64,000 bases of DNA. It comes from Apostichopus japonicus (lineage: Eukaryota > Echinodermata > Holothuroidea > Aspidochirotida > Stichopodidae). Positions 13,737-60,498 of the stretch are shown one piece after another (position 1 is the stretch's first letter; each line of letters opens with the position of its first letter). Both the position numbers and the translations under genes were made by a program. The notes below the pieces were generated by a model. That model made no database searches. It saw only the letters and a list, made by a program, of their open reading frames with translations, and was not told the DNA's origin. The DNA is taken from contig NC_092562.1 in NCBI RefSeq assembly GCF_037975245.1, forward strand, positions 25,760,554 to 25,824,553, read 5' to 3'.

Positions 13737-13839
13737 ATGTGGGTTTTATTGTTTCTTTTTGTTTGTCTCCTTCTGTTTATTCTGCTGTCAACAAAAAGTG
13801 ATTTTCTTTTTCTTTGGGTGAAGGGGCTCGAGGAAGGTA
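13737..13839 (+). CDS. Candidate signal-peptide exon of the aGPCR (speculative)
   Basis: An ATG opens a frame reading MWVLLFLFVCLLLFILLSTK, which looks like a secretion signal. The frame reaches an AAG/gtattg donor in phase 1, the phase needed to join the exon at 15034. The DNA is T-rich, so a hydrophobic translation can arise by chance, and the donor is mediocre. It is offered only because the receptor needs a signal peptide upstream of 15034. Confidence 0.25.
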
Positions 13840-14635
13840 TTGATGTCGGAAATGGGATCAGACAACTTCTATATTGTCCCCCCCCCCGCCCTCCCCTCGG
13901 CTTCCCCTCCCCATATACGCACATGCCCTGATACCACGTGGGGACTATTTTAACAGCAAGATTGCGTACCTATATCAAGTGGCAAAATACAAACAACTTG
14001 CCCATTCACCTTGGTCCGCCAAATTTTTTGGAGCTCTCTTAAGGATTATTAACCACGGAACCCAATCTGTTTCAACATGTGGCAGTTTGCTAGGAAACCC
14101 CTATTAACACAGTGTCACAATTCAAAGATTAGCATGTCGACAGTAATATCATGATCTGTAATGTTTCAATGTCAGTATATCAGATAATAACCACAACATG
14201 TTATATCTCAATATATCAGCATGTCAATAATAAGATTCAGAAACTAATCTAATCGACTAAACGTGTCTCTCAAATATTGTCATCATTAAATAATTTAACC
14301 CACAAATTATGCAAAGAAACATGAACATTTAAATATTAAACTGTAAATCATTTGACAGGGATATGTCCGCATTGTCACGTTTTAGAAATATCCTTAATGT
14401 TAAATACGATTTACAAAGATATTGAATACTTAGCAGGACCTCATTTGAACTAAGACAATTTCACGTCATGTTAAGTTAAATAGTTATAAATTAATAGGAC
14501 AGGTTATTCGATATAAAGATCATCAAGGTATAATAAAATAAAGTACAATATAAACATATCAAATCAAAATGAAATTGAGATTTTCCAAAACTGCCTACTT
14601 TGTTTTTTATTATTAAAAACCGATCAAACGTGACG

Positions 14636-14819
14636 ACGAAGACGATGACTAGGACGAGGACGAGGACAAGGACGAGGACAAGGACGAGGACGAGTACGAT
14701 GACGACGACGACGACGAAGATGACGAGGACGTGGACGAGGACGAGTACGATGACGATGACGACGACGAAGACGACGACTAAGACGAGGACGAGGAGGAGG
14801 ACGAGGACGAGTACGATGA

Positions 14820-14852
<33 letters not shown>

Positions 14853-14940
14853 CGACGAAGATGACGAGGACGTGGACGAGGACGAGGACGAGGACGAAGA
14901 CAAGGACGACGACGAGGACGAGGACATTGATGATGAAGAG
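14636..14940. repeat. GAC/GAN trinucleotide-type array
   Basis: A purine-rich run of gacgag, gacgat and gacgac units about 300 bp long ends about 95 bp upstream of the first recognised receptor exon. Both strands are open for long stretches (Thr/Arg or Val/Leu) purely through composition. Confidence 0.92.
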
Positions 14941-15033
14941 GACGTTAATCAACGACACTCCCTCACTGTAAAGAAACGTCATCTTTTCTGGATTCAGCCA
15001 TTGTTGTACTCTTTTATTTTGTTCATTTCATAG

Positions 15034-48951
<33,918 letters not shown>

Positions 48952-48956
<5 letters not shown>

Positions 48957-49032
48957 ATATGCATAAGAATATGCATTGAATATGCATTGTATATGCATTG
49001 AATATGCATTGAATATGCATTGAATGTGCATG
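48952..49032. repeat. 11-12 bp tandem repeat starting at the aGPCR stop codon
   Basis: Units of ttgaatatgca repeat about six times; the TGA stop is inside the first unit. AATAAA strings suitable as poly(A) signals follow only about 1.3 kb on (near 50258) and near 51085. Confidence 0.9.
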
Positions 49033-50486
49033 TCGCAGTCTACTTTTATCGTCTATTGTGTATTTGTATCTTGATTTGAATTAATGTAATCAACACATTT
49101 TCTCTCTCGAGTTAAACTCCATTAACTGCTATGTTTACTTGTATGGTAGGTAACCACGTAAGGCGTTAGTGGGAGGGAAGCTGAGGGGATGTGCACACAT
49201 GAGTAGGTGGTGGGAGGGAGGGGAGGGTGGGGGGGGGGGGGTTACAGAGACAAGAGTTAAGTTGCAGATGCACCGTCCCGTTCTCTTGTGTGTTTCTATT
49301 ATTACGAGCTGGTATGTTATACAACCCGAAAATACTGGTATCCATGGTGACGTCTCACTTCTCATTTAATTTGTTATGGTACATACACATGCAGGGCCTT
49401 GTCGGTAAAATGCGTTGTATCAGTCGGCGTGCCAATATTCTTGCCTTCCCTGTTTGCTTATCCCCTCCCATCACCTTAGAGCGAATTCCTTCTTACGTCA
49501 TTAACATAATAGATTAGAGAGTGATTCTTCATGTGTTCTCTCTTTCATGCGAATACAGTGCAAAATACATACGGTGGGTTATGCATAATTTATGTAGGCT
49601 AAACATATATCCCCTTCTTCGACATTCGAAATTGTTCTAGCTTACATAATCGATAATCAATAATCAATAATATATGTCGATTAGTGATATGACATACACA
49701 GTCTCTGGTTCTCTTCTATCATTGTACTTCTTATACAGGACGTGTGATAAGTCTATCGACAGTTTATATATACAATAGCAGCATCAGCCCAGATTCTTGT
49801 ATGCAAAATTAGGTATCGGCATCTTAGTCACTTAACACCTCACTTTAATTGTTTTTTTTTCTATGTCGTACGAGCCCTTTACCTCAGATGCAGTAAGAAT
49901 ATTCCTTCACATTGGCCCGCCATATCGGCCGGTCTGTTTCCATGACAGATGTGGGTGTCTAGCTTCCTAAAAACCGGAAATTAGTCGACCAAAGACTCAA
50001 TTTGAAGGATGTTAGCTATTAGCCTCACGAATCATTCTGTGTTTGGTGATCATCATTAGATACCAACATGAGAAATATTAATATTGGCATTTGTTTATTG
50101 ACCAAAGTAGTTTCCAATTAACTTGATGTCTTTAACAGTAATGAGATTTGTCGTGTTTATTATTTTCAAGTTTAAAGGTTAAGAAGTGCTTTAAATGGCA
50201 ACGAAGCTGTTAGTTTATAATAATTATAATTTTGAAGAGACTTTTTTGTTTTGTTTTGTAAAAATAAATATATATTCTGTCTGAAATGTAGATTATAAAG
50301 ATAATATAATTTAAATAAAAAATGAAAAATGATGTTCTTTGGTGTGATAAGTTAAGTAATGAAAAAATATATGTAGGTGATAAATTTAAAAATACCAAAT
50401 GTTTCAGAAACTCCTTCCAATTTCTTCAAAATATTACCTTCATTTCAAACTCATCACTATGGCATTCTTTAAAACCGGAAAGAATG

Positions 50487-50488
<2 letters not shown>

Positions 50489-50582
<94 letters not shown>
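50489..50582. repeat. (TA)n microsatellite
   Basis: About 94 bp of pure TA in the intergenic region between the two genes. Confidence 0.97.
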
Positions 50583-50585
<3 letters not shown>

Positions 50586-51240
50586 GTGTATTGTGTGTTT
50601 CGTTATTGTAACATTGCAATGTATAGAATAGTTTTCATTGATAAATAAATCCGTGTTTCGAATTGAATTTAAGCTACTGTTAGTAAGAAGCATATTATTG
50701 TTCAAGTTTGTTTAATTATAAACCCCTTTAAAAGTGGAAAACAGATGTGATCAAATGAAAATTTTGTAAAACAACAAAACCAAATAATATACGTCAGAAT
50801 GTGAACGCCTACGTCACAGGCTTGTTTCAAGTCGTTTTTAAGATGCCTTGTTAAAGCAAGGGTGATTCCAATGCAATGTTGAAAATGAAAATTGCATGTA
50901 TGAATATTGTATGTGCGAATGCTCTATTTTGAGTAATTACTATTAAAACCAGCAACTGTTAAGATGCATTTGTCTTTATACCTAATCAATTGTATAATTC
51001 ATTTGAATAATTAGCTTTGTTCAAACGTAAATGAAGTTGATGTCCATCATGCATGTTAAAGACCTAGAGTAATTTTCTAAATACAATAAAACAAAGATTA
51101 AGAACGGTACCTTGATTTTTTTCCTGGGTTTCTCTTTTGTATTAACTTTCTATATATATTAAGACGAACAGTGCCCTTATCCTGCAAAAAGGAAATATAA
51201 CTAAATTTGTGTGCTTTCGTTGGAATAAACGTTTACACAG

Positions 51241-51293
51241 TGCACGTGTGGTATAGAATCCACAGAGGATCCAATTTGTCTGAAATGTTTAAG
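51241..51293 (+). other. Possible orphan 53-nt exon
   Basis: The segment is preceded by gtttacacag and followed by an excellent donor, AAG/gtgagt. One frame reads CTCGIESTEDPICLKCL, which is cysteine-rich; another reads VHVWYRIHRGSNLSEMFK. It could be an unrecognised exon, an alternative 3' exon, or chance. Confidence 0.2.
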
Positions 51294-51889
51294 GTGAGTT
51301 TGTGGTTTGCTCATTTCCATTCAAAGTCACGTGTCCCTCAATGTCTGTACCTACCCATCCACCCCCCCTCCCCTCTCCACCAAAGTTGATCCATATCCAC
51401 CAACCACCTTCACCACATTATCTCTGTCATAATACTCTAATTAGCTACGAATATTACTGTGCAGCGTCAGAACCTCCATAAAAGAGTCTATAGTTATCTT
51501 TAAGGTTGATTCCCTAATCAAGTAAAACATAAAGTAGATTGACACTATAAGGCAACGAATCATAACTGATTCTTAACTATAACCAATGTAGTAGTACATG
51601 GGAATATCCCATGGCCCGATCAGACGAGTGCCTAAGGGCCCTCACGGTCAAGGGGACTCAAGGTCAAAGACCCTTCATGACCACATTCTGGTATTCTAAG
51701 TGCTGGTCGCCACCCTTTTTCAGGGTCGGCCAAGAAATAAGGGAGGGTCGCCGAAAAGGTTCGGAAAAACAATAAATTGGCGGTATTGTAAAAGAAGAGT
51801 AAAAACAAAAACGTTGAGAATACATTACTTCAAAAGTTTCCAAATTTAACTCTAAATTGCAACTAAGCACCCTTAATCATGTAGAAATG

Positions 51890-51970
51890 TCTCAAGTAGG
51901 AGGGGGTTAACTCCTCCACGTAGGCCCATTCACAAGGCCACTACAACCGTCATTTGAGGGTCGCCAAGAT
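51890..51970 (+). repeat. Dispersed repeat fragment, copy 2
   Basis: It is the partner of 42350-42440; the same gagggtcgccaag block closes both. The preceding 51690-51760 also carries gggtcg(g)cc motifs in both orientations. Confidence 0.5.
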
Positions 51971-54692
51971 TATGAAGTTCTAAAGTATATGCGTTTCTCC
52001 TCATGGTGAACTTATGCCCAATCACTCAGTGAACATGTCTTGATCAGATTGTACTGTGAATAAAGTTCAACCGTTAATCAGTACAAAATAAAGCGTGTTT
52101 TAACACCGTAACACATGTTATACCTGTCAGCAGATGCTACTGTGAAAGATTCGTCAGTACTAACAGACAAATTTTATACTTAAAGGCTGTTTCAACTAAA
52201 CTAATGACTGGCTAGGAATCGAAGCAACTGTCTCTATGTTTGACTAGTAACTGTACCTTGTAGAGATGGCTCTAATTGCAAATTTTCAGCATTTTGCAGA
52301 AAAGTGTCATCGACTTTCTGTTAAAATGTGGACGATGTTATTGGCGAAACCTTTAGAGTAGTCTGGTTAGTCCAGTCAATCATTGTGTATCTGATTGTGT
52401 GTTTAATATTAGCTGTCTGTAAGTCCTCAGTAGCAACAAGTCATAAATGTAAACATGTTAAGAAATTATAACACACATCATTTTTAACTGACCAACGTGC
52501 ACTCACTCGGCCTTTGCCCAGTTGAAACTGATAAAGCCATGAGGATAGGGTGCCCCAATTAAAACTTCTTCCGAGCCTCCTTCCGTTTTTTGGTCTCCTA
52601 TAAGCTAACTTGCAAACTATAAAATAACTCTACTCGTGCTTTGCTATAGATTTCAATTCCGCGATTTTTATGGACTATTATAGTATTCGCTCGAAATGTT
52701 ATAGCCTTTGATAATTCACAATTTGAAATAGTCAAAAAAGAAATAATCATATATCATACATCATAAATCAATAAGTTTTGTCTCAAATTGTATGGAGTAT
52801 CTTCCATCAAATGAATTGACTACTACTACTACTACTACTAAAAAAAAAACTCAAACACTAAAGCTCTATTTGACTATACGTGACCCATATCTAGTATATA
52901 GACTGTAATGTGAACGTTTTAAGCGAATTGTAGCATATTCGGGTCACCCACTCATTTATTTGAATTTGAAAGACAGAAAGTTAAAAACACGATTTCCATC
53001 GTTCACTCAGAGAAAGTAGGGATTGCACTTGAAGCATTTGGTGAGAAAATTTGATTAATCATGTGTATTCAATTTTTACCAATTTTACATTTAATTTTGT
53101 TCAAAGATATAAATACAAACTTTGAAATAAAGAACAATTATTAGGTATTTAAATAGACCAACAGACGTTTGTGTTAACATTCGACCACCCAATTGAAAAC
53201 AACAATAATACAAAATTATGAATAACACGCGATAAGATGGTCTAAAATTATAATATTGCTCTACATTAATATATTTATAAATAAGAATGATATATTAGTT
53301 AGATAAACTTATATACTGCGATTAAACAATTACATTTATGGTATGAATATACACTAAATTGTATGACTTAGAACTTGAATTAATATCAATTTTATTGTTT
53401 AGAGAAGGAATAGAGTAATCATTCTCTATATACCAACAAATTAACTTTCGCCTTTTGGGCTTCATAGAAAGATAATTCGTAGATAATATTTTCCCATTTT
53501 GGGGGGACATTGTTTTTTTTCTATACATGACACTTGTAGGTCACGGTTCAAATCACTTGTATGACTAATATGAATAAAATACATGAATAGTATTTTTCTA
53601 TTTAGGTTCGGAACTGTACATATTAGCAATAGAAGTGCTATGAAGCGTGCACTATAGCTCTAGAAAATTAACCCCAAATTTCCTAATTCGCTTTTGGTCA
53701 GATATACACATAAAACCAAAAATAACTAAATAAATATGTCATCTGCATATTCTGTTTAATATGATGATAATGTTTGATTGATTCATAACTTTATTAAAAT
53801 TTAATGCATCTTGCTGACATTAAACATCCTTAAATAACTAAAGTATATATAGTTTACTGAGCTGTTGGTATTGGGTTTTCTCACATAGAGTAGTCGACAT
53901 TTCAGAAGAAACATGACGTGGCATGTACTATTTCAGCCTAACCTATAGCCTATTGATTTGGTCTTTAAACTGCTAAAGCATTTAGAATTCATCTTAATCA
54001 ATTAAAATAGCCATCCATAGAACTTAATGAGTGTATAATGAGTGTATAATGATTGGTAGATACATTGCCAAAAGAATTGACCACCGGCAAACAAAACTCT
54101 GCCCCTAATCATCAAACACATTGAAAGTACAAATAGTAATGGTTACTCACTGTAACTAAGGACTCATTTTTTGCGAACGTTATGAAGTATTTATTCCCAA
54201 CCGTGAGCTTGGAAAGTCGTATCTAGTTGATTACCGAGCATGATAACTATATGAATGATGAACATACGTGATTAAGCAGGGCGTCCACCCCCACCTATCC
54301 CCCTCACCCCCTCCCACTGGCAAACAGAATATTACAACAACAAAATCCTAGCGAACGGTAAATTAATAATATAAAACATGTATTTGCGGTAGTGGTACAA
54401 CCTAGACAGTCGAAACTTCTCCAACAGCTTAAAAAAGTTTGCAAAATATTGCGCCATTTTGAACTTTTCATTTTATCAATTTCCACCCCTCCCTCGACGA
54501 CATAACATCTTAGACCCACTCCCTACAACAACGTTGCCCTCTGCCATAAATTTCTTATGACAAACTTTGGAACATCAAATACATAGTAAATAAATATAGT
54601 ATAAGAAAGCATTAAAAAATTAATTAATAACCATAATTAATAACCATGTTCAAATAAATATTACCATTGTTCATTCCGATGTTTACAAATAT

Positions 54693-54880
54693 TTATTCTT
54701 TTCTAATGGTGATGTGAATATTGGAGAATATTTTTGAAAGTGCGATGTAAAGTGGTTCCCAAAATGTCCTGACCAATAAACCGAAAAGTTGTCCTGCGCA
54801 CTGGAGCTTGATGAGTATGGCCTTGACGCAGGGTACCACGCACCAAATGTGTGTAAATGTCAGCAACGCAAAGTATATAC
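54693..54880 (-). CDS. CAV: Caveolin exon 3 (second half of hairpin, C-terminal domain, stop)
   Basis: Acceptor atattaaag, phase 1. It encodes GIYFALLTFTHIWCVVPCVK then LQCAGQLFG and WEPLYIALSKIFSNIHI, ending RKE before TAA. The stop codon is embedded in an AATAAA string, which may be chance. Confidence 0.95.
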
Positions 54881-57560
54881 CTTTAATATAGGAAATAATA
54901 ATAGGGAAGAAAACAGTAATAAAACAAGGGAAGTATGTTAACAATAATAATAATATGTATATAGAGGTTAAACTTAGTAAAGACAAACAGGTCAAAAAAA
55001 AGAAAATCCTTATATTTCTCAAGTTTTTAATGAAATATAAATATTTTTCCCGTAAAAATTATTGTTGAATTATCATGCTTTTATAAGCATTATAAAACTG
55101 TATCTGGTCAAGCTTCATTTCTAGAGGTATTTCGGAATATTTCGTCTCTAAAGAAGTAATTTCCCATTTGTCACTGAACCCGTGATCGAGCGCTTATCAG
55201 AAGTTCACTGGACTACATCAGAGAGCACTGCAAGATTATCAAAACCAAACAGGTCATGCAAGGAATGAGACACGCATACACTAGGAGGTGTGGTTTGGGG
55301 GCCGCCCCTCCCCTAAAGACGTCAAAAGCCAGGCGGGGCCATGGGGACAATTATGTCAGAAAGCCCCAGTTTGCACTCTTCTCTTTCCTTCCAGTTTAGT
55401 ATGACAATAAGAAGACACAATGATTCATTATCCCATATTTTCCAGAGCCCTCCCTATTCCCCTGGGACTTTACTTGATTCTAACCCGGAGTGTATCGCTT
55501 TAACCACGCCCCCTAATGTTAGGCTTGCCCCCCCCCCCCTCCCTCCCTCTCTCCCGCACTCGCTCCTCCCACCGCTTACACCTCCAAACAAATTCCTGAT
55601 TACTCCATTGATTAACTTACCCCATAATATTGCAGCAGGAACGGCACAGAGTAACGTGATGAGCCTATAACACCAAAACTTTGAATTGAAGAAAGTCAAA
55701 TAGCTATAACGCCAGACTGGATCCCAACTATGCATTCCCTCTGGTTCTGCAAACACCTCTTCAAAGCCAACCTATGGTCAAACAAAAATATAAGGGTTTG
55801 CTCTCTGTAAATATACGCGACCTCTTAGCTCTTATGCCGTTGAGTAACAAGTGTATTTATTTAGGAGAAAGTTATACAACGTGGCGCAGACTCTATGCTA
55901 AGAAAAGATATTGGGATCATTCTTTAACTGTTTCAAAATAAAAAGGGACTTCGAACACCCAACCCTTTTACCCCTCTCCTGCTGCCCCTTTCCGCTTCTA
56001 AGTTCGCCCCCTTCTTCCTTTCTTCCTCTCCTGCTCCCCTCCTTTCCGGCTCCTGTCCTCTCCTCCCCTGCACTGCATCGTACCCCTCCGTCCCCCCTCC
56101 TCTTTCCTTTCTTCGAAGAGTCCCAGTTTGAGCTAAAGTTAATCATAGTTTTCCTTAGAAGGCATGAAAGTAAATATAAAGGTGACAAGTTATGGGCCAA
56201 TTCAACAACCATTTTACTGTCATCGTAGAGACTTTTCGTTGCATTGAGATTTGCCAACTGTTCATGTTAACACTCTCAAATGTCTAGGAACAATTTGGAC
56301 AGTAGGAAAATAAACAAGGTGTTAATAAAAAAAAAGTTTCGATATATAAATAATAAACAAATATTTCAATTTGCTAAAATCTGGAGTTAATATATTGTCT
56401 AATGATATATTCCGTACCTTCAATATAACAACAATGAATATATCAATATACACTAATGCAACTAATGGTAATAGCTTATATTGGTAGAGTGTGCATGAAA
56501 GAGATTAAACTCTATCCTTTCTCTTCCCCGTAAATTGCAAACTGTTGTCTTTAAAACAAGTCCCCGACAAATTCCTGATTCCAGAGCGAGCAACCGGTCA
56601 TGGGCTCCTCAAACGATAACCCTACTTCAAAGGAACTGCCGCATAGCAAGCGGGAAGTGAGGGGATGAGTAGTGAAATGAGGAGGGATGAGGGTAACTTG
56701 ACTAATTGTACAACTCCACGCATTTAAAATTACAGACGTCACAAGCATCGTTGACTTACCCCACCCAAGAACTCTTCCTACCCCTATACCACTCTATCCC
56801 ATATACCTCAATTATTGAGATAAAACTTTTGTTTGTGAAACGGTCAGTCCCAGAATGCTTCCTTTATCGGCTTGGATATATGTGTCTATAGGTTGCTTTA
56901 ACGGAACTGAATGTTTCTATATACATAGAAACAACTCGAAGTACGTAAGAGGATTAGGGACGATGACCGGATCCACGGAGGGTACTTTAAGACCACTGAA
57001 TGGGCTTTAGAGTGGTTACTTTCATTATCAATTGCGCAGTTTCGAAGCTGCTATATAACAATACTTTTTAACTTATTGTATAGCAAACTTTATAGCTTGT
57101 CGATATGAAGTCGGAATTGTTTCACCGCAAGAGACAGGACACATATATTATTCCCCTCCTTAACTTGTTTCCCCATCCCCGCCCCCAACCCACCCCACCT
57201 CCACTCAAATAGGAATTCCTTGCTCCTGTTAGATCTAATGTCCCATTCCTTCAATTACCACCATGAAAGAGAGAGGTAAATGAAGGTGACATTTACTGGA
57301 TACCCACCCCCTTTTTATTGGTCGGACAGGTGCAACGTGATCCCTTCCCTCACCCCGGCCACTACACCCCGTGACCACCATGCACTGCTCACCCTGACGT
57401 GACTGTTCATATTGGTTGGATCTCTGTCCTGCATATCCAGCCTCTCCTCTCCTGGTGCTGTCATTGTGATTTTCACTTCGCCATCATTATTTTTAATGGA
57501 GACCGATGGTTCCTCGTAGTTAGAGGATGAGTTTGTGTTTTCACCATTTCTGGACGCCAT
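54693..57560 (-). CDS. CAV: Caveolin, complete gene of three exons
   Basis: Gene-level entry. Exons 57560-57393, 55771-55621 and 54880-54693 splice in frame (phases 0 and 1) to give 168 residues, within the usual caveolin size. Order: hydrophilic Asn/Ser-rich N terminus, RDPTNMN (vertebrate caveolins have NRDPxxLN), signature FEEVFAEPEG, scaffolding segment DPVWRYSYLTFFNSKFWCYR, hairpin with a central Pro (AVPAAILWGIYFALLTF), HIWCVVPC, and C-terminal WEPLYIALSKIFSN. Cysteines at HIWCVVPC and KLQC match palmitoylation positions. Known role of the family: integral scaffold with both ends cytosolic that oligomerises into 8S complexes at the plasma membrane. Assignment to CAV1, CAV2 or CAV3 is not possible from sequence alone. 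The gene converges with the adhesion GPCR. Confidence 0.96.
55621..55771 (-). CDS. CAV: Caveolin exon 2 (signature motif, scaffolding domain, first half of hairpin)
   Basis: Acceptor gaccatag and donor GGG/gtaagt; enters in phase 0 and leaves in phase 1. It encodes VGFEEVFAEPEGMHSWDPVW then RYSYLTFFNSKFWCYRLITL and AVPAAILW. FEEVFAEPEG corresponds to the family signature FEDVIAEPEG. Confidence 0.96.
57393..57560 (-). CDS. CAV: Caveolin exon 1 (start codon, N-terminal domain)
   Basis: 56 codons beginning MASRNGENTNSSSNYEEPSV and ending DRDPTNMNSHVR before an AGG/gtgagc donor in phase 0. The chosen ATG has A at -3 and G at +4. An in-frame ATG 17 codons upstream (57611) has a poorer context and would add a hydrophobic lysine-rich stretch unlike caveolin N termini. 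Confidence 0.9.
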
Positions 57561-58910
57561 ATTTAGAAGCTTCTCATGAAATACAAGAACAAAAAATATT
57601 TTTCGTTTCATGGAATTTTAAAAATACTGTTTACTTTCATCTATCATCTTGAATACCGTTTCTTGCCAATTTTCTTGACAAACATGTCTTTTGTTTTCTC
57701 TTTCTTCTTTTTGTTTGTTTCTTTGGGTGGGGGGGGGTTGGATGGGGATGGGAAGGGGTAGTGATACATTTGTGGCACCATAGACAGTTACAAGTCCCTT
57801 CATCAAGATGTTGAAGAGATATTCCAGTTGCGACTAATGTAACGCTTATATGAAGGAGAACAACATTACACCGGCGCTGTTCCTTGAAAATCCAACCTCA
57901 AAATATTGTCCTTAACTAGAGCTACATGTTTGATTGAATGCAGTCCTTTGGGAAGTGGGCGGGGGGGGGGGGCAGGGGTGGTCACGGTCAGTGGTTTGTG
58001 ATGTTATCACGTTAGCTGTTCTTCAAACACGTTTCTTTTCTGTAATAATCTTCTTCTTGATTTTATTCTGGCTTTGTGACACTTTTACATTGCTAATGTT
58101 CACTGAATTCCGACTTTCATATTTTTTTTAAATTATAAATATTATAAAGAAAACTATGATATCGTTCACTCTGCTTTAACAGATGCATGCACAAATTATC
58201 ATCAACTTTGACCAATTTAAATCTTCGCCAAACAAAATACCAGGAGGATGTGGGTTTTTTGATCTACAAGTCCCTGGCGATATTTCCAGCCATTTTGTTT
58301 GGAAATCTATGCTTTAGCTACCGTATTTATACCCTTTAAACATGTAGACCTATGCCTACTAACCATATCAAATGAATCTCGCAAACACTGTATAAAGCCG
58401 TGTATCATGATATAGATGTGATGGTCTTATACGTAATGTTACGTCATGCATAATAATATGAGGGTAGTCACACAACCTGTACTATGTTTTCATTTCCACA
58501 TACGTTTTGATTTGATAAGGTTACGTCATATTGCCAGTAGCTGAATATTTTCGGATATCAAGTTTAAATTGTTACATGATTTTTCATTCGGCAATACCAT
58601 TATCTTTCAAATGGTTTGAGAAACAAATGTGTTGAACACTGACCTTGTAACACCAACAAAGATATCAACCAAAAATATGAATTGTTACATTGTGGACGGG
58701 ACATAACCAGTTATGATTATAACATGGCTCACTATCTGGGAAAATATGTATAGGCTACCTACTGTATAAAATACCTCGATAAAATTCACAATGAAGTGAG
58801 TGCAGGAAAAAAAATCATTATTTCATAAGGGCGTTATATAGGATAGATTTGTTCGCTGCACCTCTCAGCTTCTTGTTTTAAAAAATACATTTGTATTGTA
58901 TGTATTTTAG

Positions 58911-59105
58911 ATCCTCCTACAGGCAGGAACTCGCGAAGAAGCCATCATTGGCTTATCAAAGCCGCAAGCTGACCGAAATCAGCCCCTTAGATTCATATTT
59001 AACGTCCATGATTATGAATTGTCAATTGTGAACAACTCTGTAACTGGACGACATACATTAATCTTGGAGTGACTTGAACTCGGGACCTTATAATTTGATT
59101 TAACA
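58911..59105 (-). repeat. SINE-like element (tentative)
   Basis: On the minus strand it starts near ggtcccgagttcaagtcact, resembling a degenerate tRNA B box, and continues into a GC-richer body with gcttgcggctttgataagcc. It stands out from the AT-rich surroundings. No second copy lies in the window to confirm it. Confidence 0.4.
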
Positions 59106-60370
59106 TTTGACATGTAATAAATAACGGCGAAAAATGAAGTAGTATGTATGCCGGATTAGATATATGTCTTGTTTAAAGACAAAACTATAAATTAATTATT
59201 GTACTAAAACATTACCCTACCCGTCCCTGGTTCGTACACGCTCTATATACCATTGTACCACGTGACTCTATAAAATGTTAAGCTTTGCGCAGACACAATT
59301 GATTTTCTAACTATAGGCCTAGATAGAGTTAAATTGGACATCTACCGCTTCATCTTCTACAATGAAACATACATCTCAAGTATTTTAAGCTGTTTATTAT
59401 TTATTTTTATAAAAGTTTACAAAACAGGTTCAGGCTTTATATATGTATCTTAGGGTTTTTTAAGGTCTTGTCAAAGTGATTTTAAATTCATGTCGCACTT
59501 TAGCAATCTTGTATATTAATCATAATTATGATAAGTAGTCATAATTATGACGCCTTAGCCGTAATTATTTTACGATGCTGAAAAAATAAATATTACTTAA
59601 GTAAACTTAAAGCAGATATTCAAATTAATGTTATATTTATGTCAATTCCTTTCATGTCATAAACAAACTTAAATATTGCTCGTTTTAATTCAGAGATATA
59701 TTTTTGAGGAGCTTTAGGAATTATCTCTCCCATCCTGAATGTTATAAGTGTCCTGTGAAACAACAGTTTTCATTGTAAACTATCAAAAATAATATTTCGT
59801 CTGAACTTTCAGTCTTTCAGTCAATCTTTCAGTTTTGACTTATGTTACTCAAATTTATGTCATTAAATACAACGCTAGGTTTAATAATGCCATTGTTGTG
59901 TACAGCCAGTTAGCGTGATTCCTGAAGTATGAGTCACACCCTGATTCCTGCTTCGTAAAATCGAAATATAAAAACGAAAAAAGCCAAACTTACCAGTTTT
60001 TTTTTGGTTCTGTACAAAATGTTGCTTGAAGAATTTGAATCGGGTTTGTAATGAGGACTATAGTTTGGGTTTTAATATATAGGCCCTATATGTATGTGTG
60101 CATAACTAAGTAGTCTGGGTGTATACAAAAGAAATAACTCCGTATAAGAGCCAACGTCGTCCTCTCACTAATTCAAAAAGCAAACCTGCATATTGTCACA
60201 GATTATATTGTTGATAAAAAGTACTAACTATGCACTGAAAAAATAAACTAGTCAATATTGCCACGGACTAACGTTAAATTAGTTTGTAACGTTAGTCAAT
60301 GCACACGAACTAGCAAAAATCTTCGTTTCATCGCTGCATCTTAGTCAGTTTACACTGACTAAGGAAAATA

Positions 60371-60498
60371 TAATCGCAGCTTAGTCGGTGGCGACGCACT
60401 AAGGTATTTTAACCCATGGACTAAGAACGATACGGACACCCGATTTACGCCATAATCGTAGCTTAGTCGGTGTCGACGGACTAATGTATTTTAACCCA
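60371..60498. repeat. Two-copy tandem repeat, period about 82 bp, rich in gactaa/ttagtc
   Basis: The block taatcg(c/t)agcttagtcggt and the following gacg..ctaa(g/t)gtattttaacc occur at 60371 and 60453. Just upstream (60250-60360) are further ttagtc/gactaa inverse pairs that can form small hairpins. Confidence 0.8.

Larger units (their letters stand above)
49033..54692. other. Intergenic region between convergent aGPCR and caveolin genes
   Basis: It should contain both 3' UTRs. Seen: a G-rich tract at 49206-49241, (TA)n at 50489, an orphan exon candidate at 51241, a dispersed repeat at 51690-51970, and an (ACT)n run near 52820. Otherwise AT-rich, no coding signal. Confidence 0.6.

Noticed and set aside
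14491-14982. 163-codon Val/Leu-rich frame (-) and Thr/Arg-rich frame (+)
   Set aside because: Both are composition effects of the GAC array and are open on opposite strands at the same place.
55898-56257. 119-codon minus-strand frame rich in Gly/Glu/Arg
   Set aside because: Low-complexity translation of a C/T-rich tract within the caveolin intron.
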